64,000 nucleotides of DNA from Kumtagia sp963839725 (GCA_963839725.1 CAWIWT010000001.1:581618-645617); one strand, 5' to 3'; positions 8,351 to 17,758 are shown, numbered from the stretch's first letter. The notes: generated from the sequence alone by a model not told the origin. Program-made: numbers and translations.

Positions 8351-10492
8351 TCAGGCGGCGTCTTCTTCCGCCTTCTTCTCGCGCGGGATTTCCTTGCCGG
8401 TCGCCTGATCGACGACCTTCATCGACAGGCGAACCTTGCCGCGTTCGTCGAAGCCCATGAGCTTGACGAAAACCTTGTCGCCTTCCTTGACCACATCGGT
8501 GGTCTTCTGAACGCGGTCATTGGCGAGCTGCGAGATGTGGACCAGGCCGTCGCGCGGACCGAAGAAATTGACGAAGGCGCCGAAATCGGCGGTCTTCACA
8601 ACCGTGCCTTCGTAGATTTCGCCGACTTCCGGCTCGGCCACGATGGTGTGAATCCACTTCTTGGCCGCCTCGATCTCCTTGGCGTTCGACGAAGCGATCT
8701 TCACCGTGCCGTCGTCCTCGATGTTGATCTTGGCGCCGGTCTTTTCGACGATCTCGCGGATGACCTTACCGCCTGAACCGATGACCTCGCGGATCTTGTC
8801 GGTCGGGATCTGCATGACCTCGATGCGCGGAGCGAACTCGCCGAGTTCCTTGCGGCCCTCGGACAGAGCGTGCGACATCTCGCCGAGAATGTGAAGGCGA
8901 CCGTCCTTGGCCTGCTTCAGGGCGACGTTCATGATCTCTTCGGTGATGCCGTCAATCTTGATGTCCATCTGCAGCGCGGTGATGCCGTTGGTCGTGCCGG
9001 CAACCTTGAAGTCCATGTCGCCCAGGTGGTCCTCGTCACCAAGGATATCGGAGAGGACGGCGAAGCGATCACCTTCCTTGATCAGGCCCATCGCGATGCC
9101 CGCCACCGGCTTGGCCAGCGGCACGCCGGCATCCATCAGCGCCAGCGAAGTGCCGCAGACGGTCGCCATCGACGACGAGCCGTTGGACTCCGTGATCTCC
9201 GAAACCACGCGCAGCGTGTAAGGGAACTGCTCGGCCGAAGGCAGCATCGGGTGAATGGCGCGCCAAGCGAGCTTGCCGTGGCCGATTTCGCGGCGTCCCG
9301 GCGAGCCCATGCGGCCGGTTTCGCCGACGGAGTAGGGCGGGAAGTTGTAGTGAAGGAGGAACGTCTCCTTGTACATGCCGGTCAGCGAGTCGACATACTG
9401 CTCGTCCTCACCGGTGCCAAGCGTGGCGACAACGATCGCCTGCGTTTCGCCACGGGTGAACAGCGCCGAACCGTGGGTACGCGGCAGGACGCCGACTTCC
9501 GATACGATGTTGCGCACCGTGCTCAGGTCGCGGCCGTCGATGCGGCTGCTGGTGTCGAGAATGTTCCAGCGAACGATCTTGGCCTGCAGGTCCTTGAATA
9601 CCGAACCGACCTGTTCGCTCGACCAGACGGTGTCTTCGGCGCCTTCCGGTAGCAGAGTTGCCTTTACCTTGGCCTTGGCGGCGTCGACGGCTTTGTAACG
9701 CGCCTGCTTGTCGGTGATCTTGTAGGCTGCGCGCAGGTCGTCCTCGACCAGGCCGAGCATGGTGGATTCGAGTTCCGAAAGGTCGGTGATCTTGTGATCG
9801 CGCGGATCCTTGGCGGCGACTTCCGCCAGCTTGATGATCGCGTCGAGCACCGGCTGGAAGCCACGGTGGCCGAACATGACAGCGCCGAGCATGATGTCTT
9901 CCGGCAGTTCCTGTGCTTCCAACTCGACCATCAGAACGGCGTCGCCCGTGCCGGCGACGACGAGGTCGAGCTTGGATTCAGCCATCTCGTCGATGTGCGG
10001 GTTGAGCTTGTACTCACCGCCGATGTAGCCGACGCGAGCACCGCCGATCGGGCCCATGAAAGGAACGCCTGACAAAGTCAGTGCTGCCGAGGTGGCGACG
10101 ATCGACACGATGTCGGGATCGTTTTCACGATCGTGCTGCATGACGGTGACGACAACCTGGGTGTCGTTCTTGTAGCCGTCGGCGAAAAGCGGGCGGATCG
10201 GGCGGTCGATGAGGCGGGAAACCAGGGTTTCCTTCTCGCTCGGGCGGCCTTCACGCTTGAAGTAGCCGCCGGGAATCTTGCCCGCGGCGTAGGTCTTTTC
10301 CTGGTAGTTGACGGTCAGCGGAAAAAAGTCGAAACCCGGCTTCGGCTCCTTGGCCGAAACGACGGTGGCGAGTACGACGGTCTCGCCATAGGTTGCGAGA
10401 ACGGCGCCGTCAGCCTGACGGGCAATCTTGCCGGTCTCGAGGATCAGCGGGCGGCCTGCCCATTCGATTTCCACCTTGTGGTGATTGAACAT
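8351..10492 (-). CDS. pnp: Polyribonucleotide nucleotidyltransferase (PNPase)
   Basis: A 713-residue 3'-5' phosphorolytic exoribonuclease, a degradosome-type RNA decay enzyme. Two RNase PH domains are separated by a helical linker; the second carries the GRREIGHGKLAWRA region of the active site. A KH domain (IGSGGKVIREIVEKTGAKI) and an S1 domain (GTVVKTADFGAFVNFFG) follow at the C-terminus. Length is standard. ATG 10492 is preceded by agaaggac. It lies downstream of rpsO, as in most proteobacteria, with a long leader hairpin before the start. Confidence 0.98.
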   Translation of the reverse strand: MFNHHKVEIEWAGRPLILETGKIARQADGAVLATYGETVVLATVVSAKEPKPGFDFFPLTVNYQEKTYAAGKIPGGYFKREGRPSEKETLVSRLIDRPIRPLFADGYKNDTQVVVTVMQHDRENDPDIVSIVATSAALTLSGVPFMGPIGGARVGYIGGEYKLNPHIDEMAESKLDLVVAGTGDAVLMVELEAQELPEDIMLGAVMFGHRGFQPVLDAIIKLAEVAAKDPRDHKITDLSELESTMLGLVEDDLRAAYKITDKQARYKAVDAAKAKVKATLLPEGAEDTVWSSEQVGSVFKDLQAKIVRWNILDTSSRIDGRDLSTVRNIVSEVGVLPRTHGSALFTRGETQAIVVATLGTGEDEQYVDSLTGMYKETFLLHYNFPPYSVGETGRMGSPGRREIGHGKLAWRAIHPMLPSAEQFPYTLRVVSEITESNGSSSMATVCGTSLALMDAGVPLAKPVAGIAMGLIKEGDRFAVLSDILGDEDHLGDMDFKVAGTTNGITALQMDIKIDGITEEIMNVALKQAKDGRLHILGEMSHALSEGRKELGEFAPRIEVMQIPTDKIREVIGSGGKVIREIVEKTGAKINIEDDGTVKIASSNAKEIEAAKKWIHTIVAEPEVGEIYEGTVVKTADFGAFVNFFGPRDGLVHISQLANDRVQKTTDVVKEGDKVFVKLMGFDERGKVRLSMKVVDQATGKEIPREKKAEEDAA

Positions 10493-10510
10493 GTCTTGTC
10501 CTTCTTATGT

Positions 10511-10548
10511 GGCTTGCTTCCGCGCCGGTCTCGGCGACGGAGCAAGCC
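10511..10548 (-). promoter_or_regulatory. Long leader hairpin just upstream of pnp
   Basis: The 38-base palindrome pairs 10511-10522 with 10538-10548 (one bulge) and continues with a perfect inner stem cgccg/cggcg around a GTCT loop. It ends 18 bases before the pnp start codon, placing the ribosome site directly at its base. In E. coli the pnp leader stem is cut by RNase III and mediates autoregulation; the position here suggests a similar role (inference). Read on the plus strand it is followed by T5, so it could also stop antisense transcripts. The rest of 10493-10810 shows no gene. Confidence 0.55.
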
Positions 10549-10771
10549 TTTTTGGCTTTGTCTAAGACGAGCCACGGGCAAGACAACGGGAGGTCCGGGG
10601 TGGAGGCGCTTATGCGCTGCCGGGCGTCCTGCAATCCTGCCCCATGACCAGTCCAGGGGCGGTTCCGATCCTGCCCTCAGGATCGGCCCAGGTTTCGGAA
10701 ATGACGCTGCCACATCGGCCTGATTGTCACGTCCGGAAAGGCAGCGATATTCGCATGCCTTGAAAATGCGA

Positions 10772-10803
10772 ACCGGCGGGCCTTCTCTCGAAAACCCGCC
10801 GGT
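10772..10803 (-). terminator. Hairpin directly downstream of rpsO
   Basis: A perfect 9-bp stem (accggcggg / cccgccggt) begins 8 bases after the rpsO stop. The following minus-strand bases (tcgcatttt) are only moderately T-rich, so it may be a leaky terminator or an mRNA-stabilising hairpin between rpsO and pnp. Confidence 0.6.
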
Positions 10804-10810
10804 CAGTTTG

Positions 10811-11080
10811 TTAGCGGCGCAAGCCGAGCTTTTCGATCAGCGTCGCGTAGCGCGCGTCGTCCTTGCCCTTCAGATAGTCGAGCAGGCGGCGGCGCTGCGA
10901 CACCAGAGCGAGCAGGCCACGGCGGGAATGATTATCCTTAACGTGTCCCTTGAAGTGCTCGGTCAGGTTCTTGATGCGCTCCGAGAGAATGGCGACCTGT
11001 ACCTCAGGCGAACCAGTGTCGCCCGACTTTGTCGCGTATTCCTTCAGCAATTCCTTCTTGCGATCAGCAGTGATCGACAT
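10811..11080 (-). CDS. rpsO: 30S ribosomal protein S15
   Basis: An 89-residue protein with the full S15 fold: ELLKEYATKSGDTGSPEVQ, the RIKNLTEHFKGHVKDNHSRRGL RNA-binding helices (shown here to 20 residues: RIKNLTEHFKGHVKDNHSRR) and the end LIEKLGLRR. The start at 11080 gives the normal length; an upstream in-frame ATG would add 34 unrelated residues. S15 binds the central domain of 16S rRNA. It is first in the rpsO-pnp pair; truB, its usual neighbour upstream, is displaced by an accessory insert. Confidence 0.97.
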   Translation of the reverse strand: MSITADRKKELLKEYATKSGDTGSPEVQVAILSERIKNLTEHFKGHVKDNHSRRGLLALVSQRRRLLDYLKGKDDARYATLIEKLGLRR

Positions 11081-11263
11081 CGCGTTTTTCCTTGTCTGTT
11101 TGAGGAAACGGGATGCCCATAGCCAGGATGTCGTCCAGCAAGGGCCGGTTATTTGTCGCACGATCAGCGCGATGCGGCGCATATAGTGGATATGAGCGCA
11201 AAAAGCTAGCGCCTTCGTTGGGAGCCCGGATTCTGCCGAAATTGGGAGCCTGAAGCGCGCCGG

Positions 11264-11773
11264 CTATTCCTCCTCGCACTTCAGATGCGGGTCGAAGACC
11301 CAGCCGACGGCATTGTCGTCCGCCAACCTCTCGACGGAATACCAGAGCTTGCCGTTATGCGCCGTTTCCTCATACGGCCGCACGCGAACGCCGTTGGCCC
11401 ATGTGCCCAGGACCTTGCCGTTGGGCTCCTCGCGGATGTTGAGCGGCGTGCCGGTTGGGTCGGCGACGGTGCAGATCTTGCCGAGTTCATCCGAGCCGTC
11501 GCATTTGAGATAGGCGCCGAATACCCAACCCCAGGCTTCCGCATAGTTGGCGACACGCGCCCAGCGCTTGCCGTTCTTGTCTTCATGCGAAACGATCTCG
11601 ACAACCGCACCCTTCTTGAGAGCGCCGACGATCTTGCCTTCCGGGCCGTTGCGGACGTTCAACGGAGTGCCGGTCGGATCGACAACGGTACAAACGGGAG
11701 GGCCATCACAGGCAATCGCCTGGGCCGATACCAGCAGGCTGGCGGCAAGGGCCAGGCAGCAGATAGCCTTCAT
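11264..11773 (-). CDS. Exported protein with two bacterial SH3 domains
   Basis: A 169-residue protein with a signal peptide (MKAICCLALAASLLVSAQAIA) and two tandem SH3_3-type repeats, each starting CTV.DPTGTPLN(V/I)R and ending with a W..V...L.C strand; the repeats share cysteines. Such domains bind peptidoglycan or other cell-envelope ligands. The start at 11773 is preferred because gaggaag lies 6 bases upstream, although an ATG 15 bases earlier is possible. It is the first gene of the insert between rpsO and truB. Its ligand is unknown. Confidence 0.8.
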   Translation of the reverse strand: MKAICCLALAASLLVSAQAIACDGPPVCTVVDPTGTPLNVRNGPEGKIVGALKKGAVVEIVSHEDKNGKRWARVANYAEAWGWVFGAYLKCDGSDELGKICTVADPTGTPLNIREEPNGKVLGTWANGVRVRPYEETAHNGKLWYSVERLADDNAVGWVFDPHLKCEEE

Positions 11774-11840
11774 CGTCGTCTTCCTCATTGAGCGTCGCCC
11801 AAATTTAGGCGGCCACATCAGATCGTTCGTAAGGTCAAGG

Positions 11841-12575
11841 TCAACAGCCAGGGAGTATCTGGCTGTAACCAATTCCTTCGAAGTCACGCGCATACAATCT
11901 CGCTACAATATCGGCCAATTCTGGAGTGTAAAACTCCTTAACCCGCAAGTCGGAAGATGTCTTCTTGTTCGCGTCTGAAGGATAGAGACCCTTCAATCGG
12001 TCTTCCGGAGGGACAAAACCATTGCTTTTCAATAGGGAAAGCATTCCTTCTTCGAAATTCTCGAAGCGCACGACGACATCGTATTCGTCGAGCGGAAGGA
12101 GCAAGAACTTTGTCTGCAGGTCCCAATGAGCGTTCTTGCTCAAGCCGCCTTCCTGGAGCCAAGCAACGAATGCCGCGAACCCTTCCGGCGTAAGATCGAA
12201 CGACCCGTAAAGCTGCCGGTATTCATCATCTCGAAATTTGTCAAGGAATGCAGAGAGAACTCTTGAATAGGGATTTCGAACAACGACAAAAAAGCAATGC
12301 TGGCGGAGAGCGAGTATCGACCGAAATGGCAACGTTTGGAAATTGAAGGATTTGTTTCTGGCGTGACCTCTGATGTCAACGATACCAGTTTCCATCTCCC
12401 TCAATAGAATCGTTGCAGTCGTATTTGCGTTTTTCTTTATTCGATTGTAAGTAATATTGAGGCTAGGGTAGATCGTTACCATCTTTGCAGCTTTCCAATT
12501 TACATTGCGCAACCCGAAGCGAGCCGCTAAAACCAAAGACACCAATACGCTCTTTACAATTCCCTTTGGTTTCAT
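11841..12575 (-). CDS. Sulfotransferase family 2 protein
   Basis: A 244-residue cytoplasmic sulfotransferase of the carbohydrate type. The N-terminal phosphosulfate-binding segment (KKNANTTATILLREME; the norm is K...GTTSL) and the 3'-phosphate-binding segment (FFVVVRNPYSRVLSAFLDKF) are clear, and the end (FYTPELADIVARLYARDFEG) is typical of sulfotransfer_2. It would transfer sulfate from PAPS to a sugar or other small acceptor, for example a surface polysaccharide. The DNA is visibly AT-richer than its neighbours and uses AT-ending codons, pointing to horizontal acquisition. The acceptor is unknown. Confidence 0.8.
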   Translation of the reverse strand: MKPKGIVKSVLVSLVLAARFGLRNVNWKAAKMVTIYPSLNITYNRIKKNANTTATILLREMETGIVDIRGHARNKSFNFQTLPFRSILALRQHCFFVVVRNPYSRVLSAFLDKFRDDEYRQLYGSFDLTPEGFAAFVAWLQEGGLSKNAHWDLQTKFLLLPLDEYDVVVRFENFEEGMLSLLKSNGFVPPEDRLKGLYPSDANKKTSSDLRVKEFYTPELADIVARLYARDFEGIGYSQILPGC

Positions 12576-12583
12576 CGAAAGCT

Positions 12584-12829
12584 TTACTCCATGCGACAGT
12601 CGATATGCAGGTCGATGACCTTCGACTGAAGGTGAACGGTCATCTTCGCCTTGGCTTTATAGTCCGCCTTGCGATTGCGGATACGATGCGAGGTCGCCGC
12701 CTCTATGCGCTTGCGCACCGGTCCGAACGGATCACCGTTGCGCTCCTCGAAGGTGATGACGAAGTCGTCGCCGAAATAGAGCGAAATCTGCTCATAGCGC
12801 CGAACCTTCCTGTCGTCGATCGTACTCAT
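12584..12829 (-). pseudogene. CorA magnesium transporter fragment
   Basis: The 81-residue frame contains a middle piece of the CorA cytoplasmic domain: YEQISLYFGDDFVITFEER followed by GDPFGPVRKRIE, the conserved EQ(V/I)S...F(V/I)(I/L)(S/T)F.E..GD.F.P.R..I pattern. Both the N-terminal part and the whole C-terminal membrane region with its GMN motif are missing, and the last 30 residues are degenerate. It starts 10 bases after the truB stop. It is a decayed remnant. Confidence 0.65.
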
Positions 12830-12839
12830 GACGATCAGG

Positions 12840-13814
12840 TCAGCTGGCGAAAACCCGCTTCGGCTTGAACATGCCGGCCTCGATTGCGCCGATCGCCACC
12901 AGCCTGCCGCGCACCGTGGCGCAGGCCTCATCGGCCTGCAACGGCGCGTCGCGGCCGCGCAGGATGATGGGATTGCCGAGCCGCAGCTTGGCAGCGGCAT
13001 CGTCGGTAATCACCACTTGCGGCAGGCAATCGAGCGCAGCACCCGTATCGACGATGAAGGCGTCGATCTCGGCAAACCGCTCCTTGCTCGGAACGAAGGG
13101 CTTTGGTTCCGCGCCCGGCTCCACTTCCTCGCGCTTCGGCGCGGCTGCCTCGAGCGCGTCGAGCAGCACAAGGTCTTCCGGCGTAAACGGATCCACTTCG
13201 GTACGGCGCAGTTCCGCAATGTGGCCATAACAGCCAAGATCGCGGCCCATGTCGCGCGCTATACTGCGCACATAGGTGCCCTTGCCGCATTCGATCTCGA
13301 ACACCGTCTTGCCGTCCGCTGTCGTCTCGACGAGATGGAAACGGCCGATTTCGACCTCGCGGGCCGGAATTTCGACCACCTCGCCTTCGCGGGCGAGATC
13401 GTAGGCGCGTTCGCCGCCGATCTTGATCGCAGAGAATTGCGGCGGTGTCTGCATGATCACACCGGTATATTTTGGCATGATCGCGCGGACGTCGGCCTCC
13501 GAAGGCCGCTTGTCCGACGTTTTCGTCACCGGTCCTTCGAGATCGTCGGTCGAACGCTCCTCGCCCCAGGCGACGGTGAAGCGGTAGATTTTGGCACCGT
13601 CCTGAACGTACGGAACCGTCTTGGTCGCTTCGCCAAGCGCGATCGGCAACATGCCGGACGCCAGCGGATCGAGCGTGCCCGCATGTCCGGCCTTGTCTGC
13701 CTGGAACAGCCACTTGATCTTGGAGACGGCCTCGGTCGAACCCATGCCGACCGGCTTGTCGAGGATGACCCAGCCGGAGACCGGCCGCCCTTTTTTCTTG
13801 CCGCGGCGGGACAT
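12840..13814 (-). CDS. truB: tRNA pseudouridine(55) synthase
   Basis: A 324-residue enzyme that isomerises U55 in the T-loop of tRNAs. The catalytic aspartate lies in GHAGTLDPLASGMLP; the GxRAYDLAREGE and GTYVRSIARDMG motifs are present, and a C-terminal PUA-like region closes the protein. Its ATG overlaps the TAA of rbfA by one base, so the two are translationally coupled within the rimP-nusA-infB operon. Confidence 0.96.
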   Translation of the reverse strand: MSRRGKKKGRPVSGWVILDKPVGMGSTEAVSKIKWLFQADKAGHAGTLDPLASGMLPIALGEATKTVPYVQDGAKIYRFTVAWGEERSTDDLEGPVTKTSDKRPSEADVRAIMPKYTGVIMQTPPQFSAIKIGGERAYDLAREGEVVEIPAREVEIGRFHLVETTADGKTVFEIECGKGTYVRSIARDMGRDLGCYGHIAELRRTEVDPFTPEDLVLLDALEAAAPKREEVEPGAEPKPFVPSKERFAEIDAFIVDTGAALDCLPQVVITDDAAAKLRLGNPIILRGRDAPLQADEACATVRGRLVAIGAIEAGMFKPKRVFAS

Positions 13815-14221
13815 TATTGGTCGTCCTTTTCGTCCTTATCCAAATCCCGCGCCACTTCGGGCGAGCGCAATAGAGCATCGATGCGGGACATGTTGTCGTA
13901 GCTGGTATCCACCCGGAAACGGAACTCCGGCATCGACCGCATCTGACGCAAGGCGCCGGACACGCGACCGCGAATGAACTTCGCATTGCGCGCCAGCGCC
14001 TTGATGATCGCGTCATTGTCGGTCGTGCCGAGCGGTGTGACAAAGGCGGTGGCGATCTTGAGGTCGGGCGACATGCGCACTTCCGAGATCGAGATCACGG
14101 TCGACCCGATCACGTCATCACGCACTTCGCCGCGCGCCAGCACATCGGAAAGCGCGTGGCGTACCTGTTCGCCGACACGCAGCATGCGCTGCGACGGGCC
14201 TGAAGTCGGTTGTTTTGACAT
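13814..14221 (-). CDS. rbfA: 30S ribosome-binding factor A
   Basis: A 135-residue KH-like protein needed for late 16S rRNA 5'-end maturation and cold growth. Recognisable segments are QRMLRVGEQVRHALSDVL, VISISEVRMSPDLKIATAFV and the closing MPEFRFRVDTSYDN. The start at 14221 (MSKQPTSGPS) gives the usual alphaproteobacterial length; a longer open frame upstream is shadow. It is between infB (92-base gap) and truB (1-base overlap). Confidence 0.95.
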   Translation of the reverse strand: MSKQPTSGPSQRMLRVGEQVRHALSDVLARGEVRDDVIGSTVISISEVRMSPDLKIATAFVTPLGTTDNDAIIKALARNAKFIRGRVSGALRQMRSMPEFRFRVDTSYDNMSRIDALLRSPEVARDLDKDEKDDQ

Positions 14222-14313
14222 GCTAACATCCCTGCGGTGCGGGATTGAACCGCGCCGCATGTTTCGTTTGGCCGAAGCTGACCGGCCTCTCGGGCCGGTA
14301 GAGCCGTTCAGCC

Positions 14314-17076
14314 TTACAGCGACCGCGTCACCATCTCGACCCGGAAGCACTCGATGACGTCGCCGACGCGCATGTCCTCGTAGTTCTGGAAGGCCATGCC
14401 GCATTCCTGGCCGCCCGGCACTTCCGACACTTCGTCCTTGAAGCGCTTCAGTGTCTTCAGCGTGCCCTCGTGGATCACGACGTTATCGCGGATCAGGCGT
14501 ACGCCCGCGCCGCGCTCGACCTTGCCTTCGGTGACACGGCAGCCGGCGATCTTGCCGACCTTGGTGATGTCGAAGATTTCGAGGATCTCGGCGTTGCCGA
14601 TGAAGGTCTCGCGACGCTCCGGCGACAGCATGCCCGACATCGCCGCCTTAACGTCATCCACGAGATTGTAGATGATGTTGTAGTAGCGGATTTCGATGCC
14701 GGCCTGTTCGGCCGCCTGCCGCGCCTGCGGATTGGCGCGCACGTTGAAGCCGATGACCGCCGCACCCGACGTTTCGGCGAGCGAGATGTCGCTTTCGGTG
14801 ATCGCGCCGGCGCCACCGTGAACGATGCGCGCACGCACCTCGTCGGTACCGAGCTTTTCGAGCGCAACACTGATCGCTTCGACCGAACCCTGCACGTCGC
14901 CTTTGATCACCAGCGGGAATTCCTTCACGCCGGTGGCCTGCAATTGCGACATCATCTGTTCGAGCGAGCCACGCTGGCTGACATGCTTGGCGACAGCTTT
15001 GTCGCGCGCCTTGCGCTGACGGTATTCGGTGATCTCGCGGGCCCTGGCCTCGGAATCGACGACCGCGAAACGGTCGCCGGCCATCGGCGTGCCTTGCAGG
15101 CCGAGGATCTCGACCGGCTGCGAGGGCAAGGCGCCTTCCAGCGATTCGCCACGATCGTCAAGCAGTGCGCGAACGCGGCCCCACTCGTTGCCGGCGACGA
15201 TGATGTCGCCGACGAGCAGGTCGCCCGTCTGCACCAGGATGGTCGCCACCGGTCCGCGGCCCTTGTCGAGCTTGGCTTCGATGACCACGCCCTCGGCGGT
15301 GCGGTCGGGATTGGCCTTGAGATCGAGCACTTCCGCCTGCAGCAGGATCGTCTCAAGCAGCTTGTCGAGCCCGGCGCCGGTTTTTGCTGACACCTCGACA
15401 TCGAGGACTTCACCGCCCATGGATTCCACGAAGACTTCGTGGCGCAGCAGTTCGGCGCGAACCTTCTGCGGATCGGCCGTCGGCTTGTCGATCTTGTTGA
15501 TCGCCACGATGATCGGCACACCGGCCGCTTTCGCATGGCTGATCGACTCGATCGTCTGCGGCATGACGGAATCGTCCGCCGCAACGACAAGAACGGCAAT
15601 GTCGGTCACCTGGGCGCCGCGTGCACGCATCGCCGTGAAGGCGGCGTGGCCGGGCGTGTCGATGAAGGTGATCCTTTGGCCGTTCTTCTCGACTTGATAG
15701 GCGCCGATGTGCTGCGTGATGCCGCCGGCCTCGCCAGAGACCACGTTGGCGTTGCGGATGGCGTCGAGCAGCGAGGTCTTGCCGTGGTCGACGTGACCCA
15801 TGATGGTGACGACCGGCGGACGCGACTGCAGATCCTCGTCCTTGTCCGGACCGCCGAAAAAGCCTTCCTCGATGTCGGACTCGGCGACGCGACGGACCGT
15901 GTGGCCGAATTCCGAAGCGATCAGTTCCGCCGTATCGGCGTCGATGACGTCGCCCGGCTTGAGGATCTGGCCCTGCTTCATGAAGTACTTTACGACGTCC
16001 ACCGCTCGCTCGGACATACGCTGCGCGAGTTCCTGGATGGTGATCGTCTCAGGCAGCACCACCTCGCGCGAAATCTTCTCTCGCGGTTCCTGATGCATCG
16101 CCCGCTTGAACTTCTCCTGGCGGCGGCGCATCGACGACAGCGAGCGCGCGCGGGCCTCCTCGTCGCCGGTCGCCGCGCTGACGGTGAGCTTGCCACGCCG
16201 GCGATCGTCTTCGCCGCGCGTCTTTGCTGGACGCGCGACTTCGGGCGTTGCCAGCCTGCGGACAGGTGCGCCACGTGCGGCCCCAGCAGCACCGCGTGGG
16301 CGGGCGTCCGCATCGTCGTCGGGCGTCATGTCCAATTGTGGGGCGCGCCGCCGGGCCTCTTCCTCAGAGCGGCGGCGGGCTTCCGCCTCCTTCTGCAAAC
16401 GAGCCTCTTCCTCGGCCTGGCGGTGGGCGGACGCCTCGCGGTCGCGCTTGCGCTGTTCCTCGTCTTCCTGGCGGCGCCTGGCATCGTCCAGGGCGCGCTG
16501 ACGATCTTCGTGCTCGCGGGCTTTCGAGCCTTCCAGAGCGCGGCGCCGCGCTTCCATTTCCCCACGGGAAAGTTCGTTCAGCACGACGCCGCCACGATCC
16601 GATTGGGGGCGTGGGATATCGCGCTGCGGCGCAGCTGGCCGCTGCTGCAGAGGCCTTGGCGCAGGTGTCTGCGGCTGCGGCCTGGGCGCAGCGGCTTGTG
16701 GCGCCGCCGCCGCAGCCTGTGGGGCAGCAGTTCGCGGAGCTGGCGCGGTGGCCTGCGGTATTGGCGCGACGGCTGCGGGCCGAACCGGCGCTGCAGGAGC
16801 AGCGGGCGCTGTCGCCTGCGGCTTTGGCGCGGCTGGCTGTTGCTGGACAGGTTGCGGATGTGGTTTCGGCGCGAAGACAGGCGGCTGCGCGCTCTCCGTC
16901 CGGTCGCCCGGCATGGAGAACTTGCGCTTCTTTGTCTCGACGACGACCGACTTGGTGCGGCCATGCGAGAAATTCTGGCGCACGGTGCCCTGCTCGAGAC
17001 CTGGCCGCTTCAGCGTCAGCGTCTTCTTGGTATTGACGGTCAACGTGTTGTCGTCGCCGGATTTCGTATCGCTCAT
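14314..17076 (-). CDS. infB: Translation initiation factor IF-2
   Basis: A 920-residue GTPase that places initiator tRNA on the 30S subunit. The first 340 residues are low-complexity, rich in Ala, Pro, Gln and then charged Arg/Glu helices. The G domain carries GHVDHGKTSLLDAI, DTPGHAAF and NKID. Domains II to IV follow, ending in FQNYEDMRVGDVIECF. Its ATG overlaps the end of the ylxR gene by 4 bases (ATGA). Confidence 0.97.
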   Translation of the reverse strand: MSDTKSGDDNTLTVNTKKTLTLKRPGLEQGTVRQNFSHGRTKSVVVETKKRKFSMPGDRTESAQPPVFAPKPHPQPVQQQPAAPKPQATAPAAPAAPVRPAAVAPIPQATAPAPRTAAPQAAAAAPQAAAPRPQPQTPAPRPLQQRPAAPQRDIPRPQSDRGGVVLNELSRGEMEARRRALEGSKAREHEDRQRALDDARRRQEDEEQRKRDREASAHRQAEEEARLQKEAEARRRSEEEARRRAPQLDMTPDDDADARPRGAAGAARGAPVRRLATPEVARPAKTRGEDDRRRGKLTVSAATGDEEARARSLSSMRRRQEKFKRAMHQEPREKISREVVLPETITIQELAQRMSERAVDVVKYFMKQGQILKPGDVIDADTAELIASEFGHTVRRVAESDIEEGFFGGPDKDEDLQSRPPVVTIMGHVDHGKTSLLDAIRNANVVSGEAGGITQHIGAYQVEKNGQRITFIDTPGHAAFTAMRARGAQVTDIAVLVVAADDSVMPQTIESISHAKAAGVPIIVAINKIDKPTADPQKVRAELLRHEVFVESMGGEVLDVEVSAKTGAGLDKLLETILLQAEVLDLKANPDRTAEGVVIEAKLDKGRGPVATILVQTGDLLVGDIIVAGNEWGRVRALLDDRGESLEGALPSQPVEILGLQGTPMAGDRFAVVDSEARAREITEYRQRKARDKAVAKHVSQRGSLEQMMSQLQATGVKEFPLVIKGDVQGSVEAISVALEKLGTDEVRARIVHGGAGAITESDISLAETSGAAVIGFNVRANPQARQAAEQAGIEIRYYNIIYNLVDDVKAAMSGMLSPERRETFIGNAEILEIFDITKVGKIAGCRVTEGKVERGAGVRLIRDNVVIHEGTLKTLKRFKDEVSEVPGGQECGMAFQNYEDMRVGDVIECFRVEMVTRSL

Positions 17077-17723
17077 TCCATATCCTCTGCGGCCGTCTCG
17101 TCGTCAGCGATTGCCGCAAACATCGCCTGATCTTCCGGAGAACCGCCCCGGTAGCGGTCAAGCGCCACAAGGCGCTTTTCTGCCGCTTTTCCCGCTTCCT
17201 GCGCGAGAACGGCAGCATGTATCACATTTGTACCGCCTAATGCCAAACTCAAATCGGCTTCCGAGAAAAGTTTATAGGCGCGAATTTCCGGCCCACCGAG
17301 ATGGGCTGTCGCCCGTCTGGCCTGGGTAATCTTGCGAACGCCATCGTGGGACGCGTCCGTGGCATGCAGCACGAGCAGCGCTTCGCCACTGCGCACCGCA
17401 TTGTCAACCTTTGCGGCGCCCAATGCAACCGCTCCGGCCTTGCGTGCAAGTCCGACTGCGCCGAGCGCGGACCGAACCAGGAGGCGTTCGAACGCATCCG
17501 CGAGGTCCACGGGAACATCAACTTGCCGCTTGAAAGCGCGCGCGAACAAATTCTTCGCGACCGCCTTTTCTACATGTAGGCGGTCGGCGGTTACCCAGCA
17601 ACCGCGGCCGGGCAAGTTTCTCTTGAGATCGGGAACGACCGCGCCGTCGGGTCCGACGACGAACCGGACAAGCTCATCCGGTTCGCGCCGTTGGCGCGAC
17701 ACGATGCAGGTGCGATCGTTCAT
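17073..17723 (-). CDS. YlxR/L7Ae-type RNA-binding protein
   Basis: A 216-residue two-domain protein. The N-terminal YlxR (DUF448) domain has RTCIVSRQRREPDELVRFV and GRGCWVTADR; the C-terminal part resembles L7Ae (GLARKAGAVALGAAKVDNAV). It lies between nusA (35-base gap) and infB (4-base overlap), the standard place. YlxR proteins bind RNA and have been linked to RNase P and transcription, but the exact role here is not settled. Confidence 0.92.
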   Translation of the reverse strand: MNDRTCIVSRQRREPDELVRFVVGPDGAVVPDLKRNLPGRGCWVTADRLHVEKAVAKNLFARAFKRQVDVPVDLADAFERLLVRSALGAVGLARKAGAVALGAAKVDNAVRSGEALLVLHATDASHDGVRKITQARRATAHLGGPEIRAYKLFSEADLSLALGGTNVIHAAVLAQEAGKAAEKRLVALDRYRGGSPEDQAMFAAIADDETAAEDME

Positions 17724-17758
17724 CTCGTCGAGAGCGGGTTGCCTGGCGATAGGTCACC

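Noticed and set aside
15439..17130. 563-codon plus-strand open frame across infB
   Set aside because: An antisense shadow of the Ala/Arg-rich IF-2 N-terminus; composition is artificial and infB is certain.
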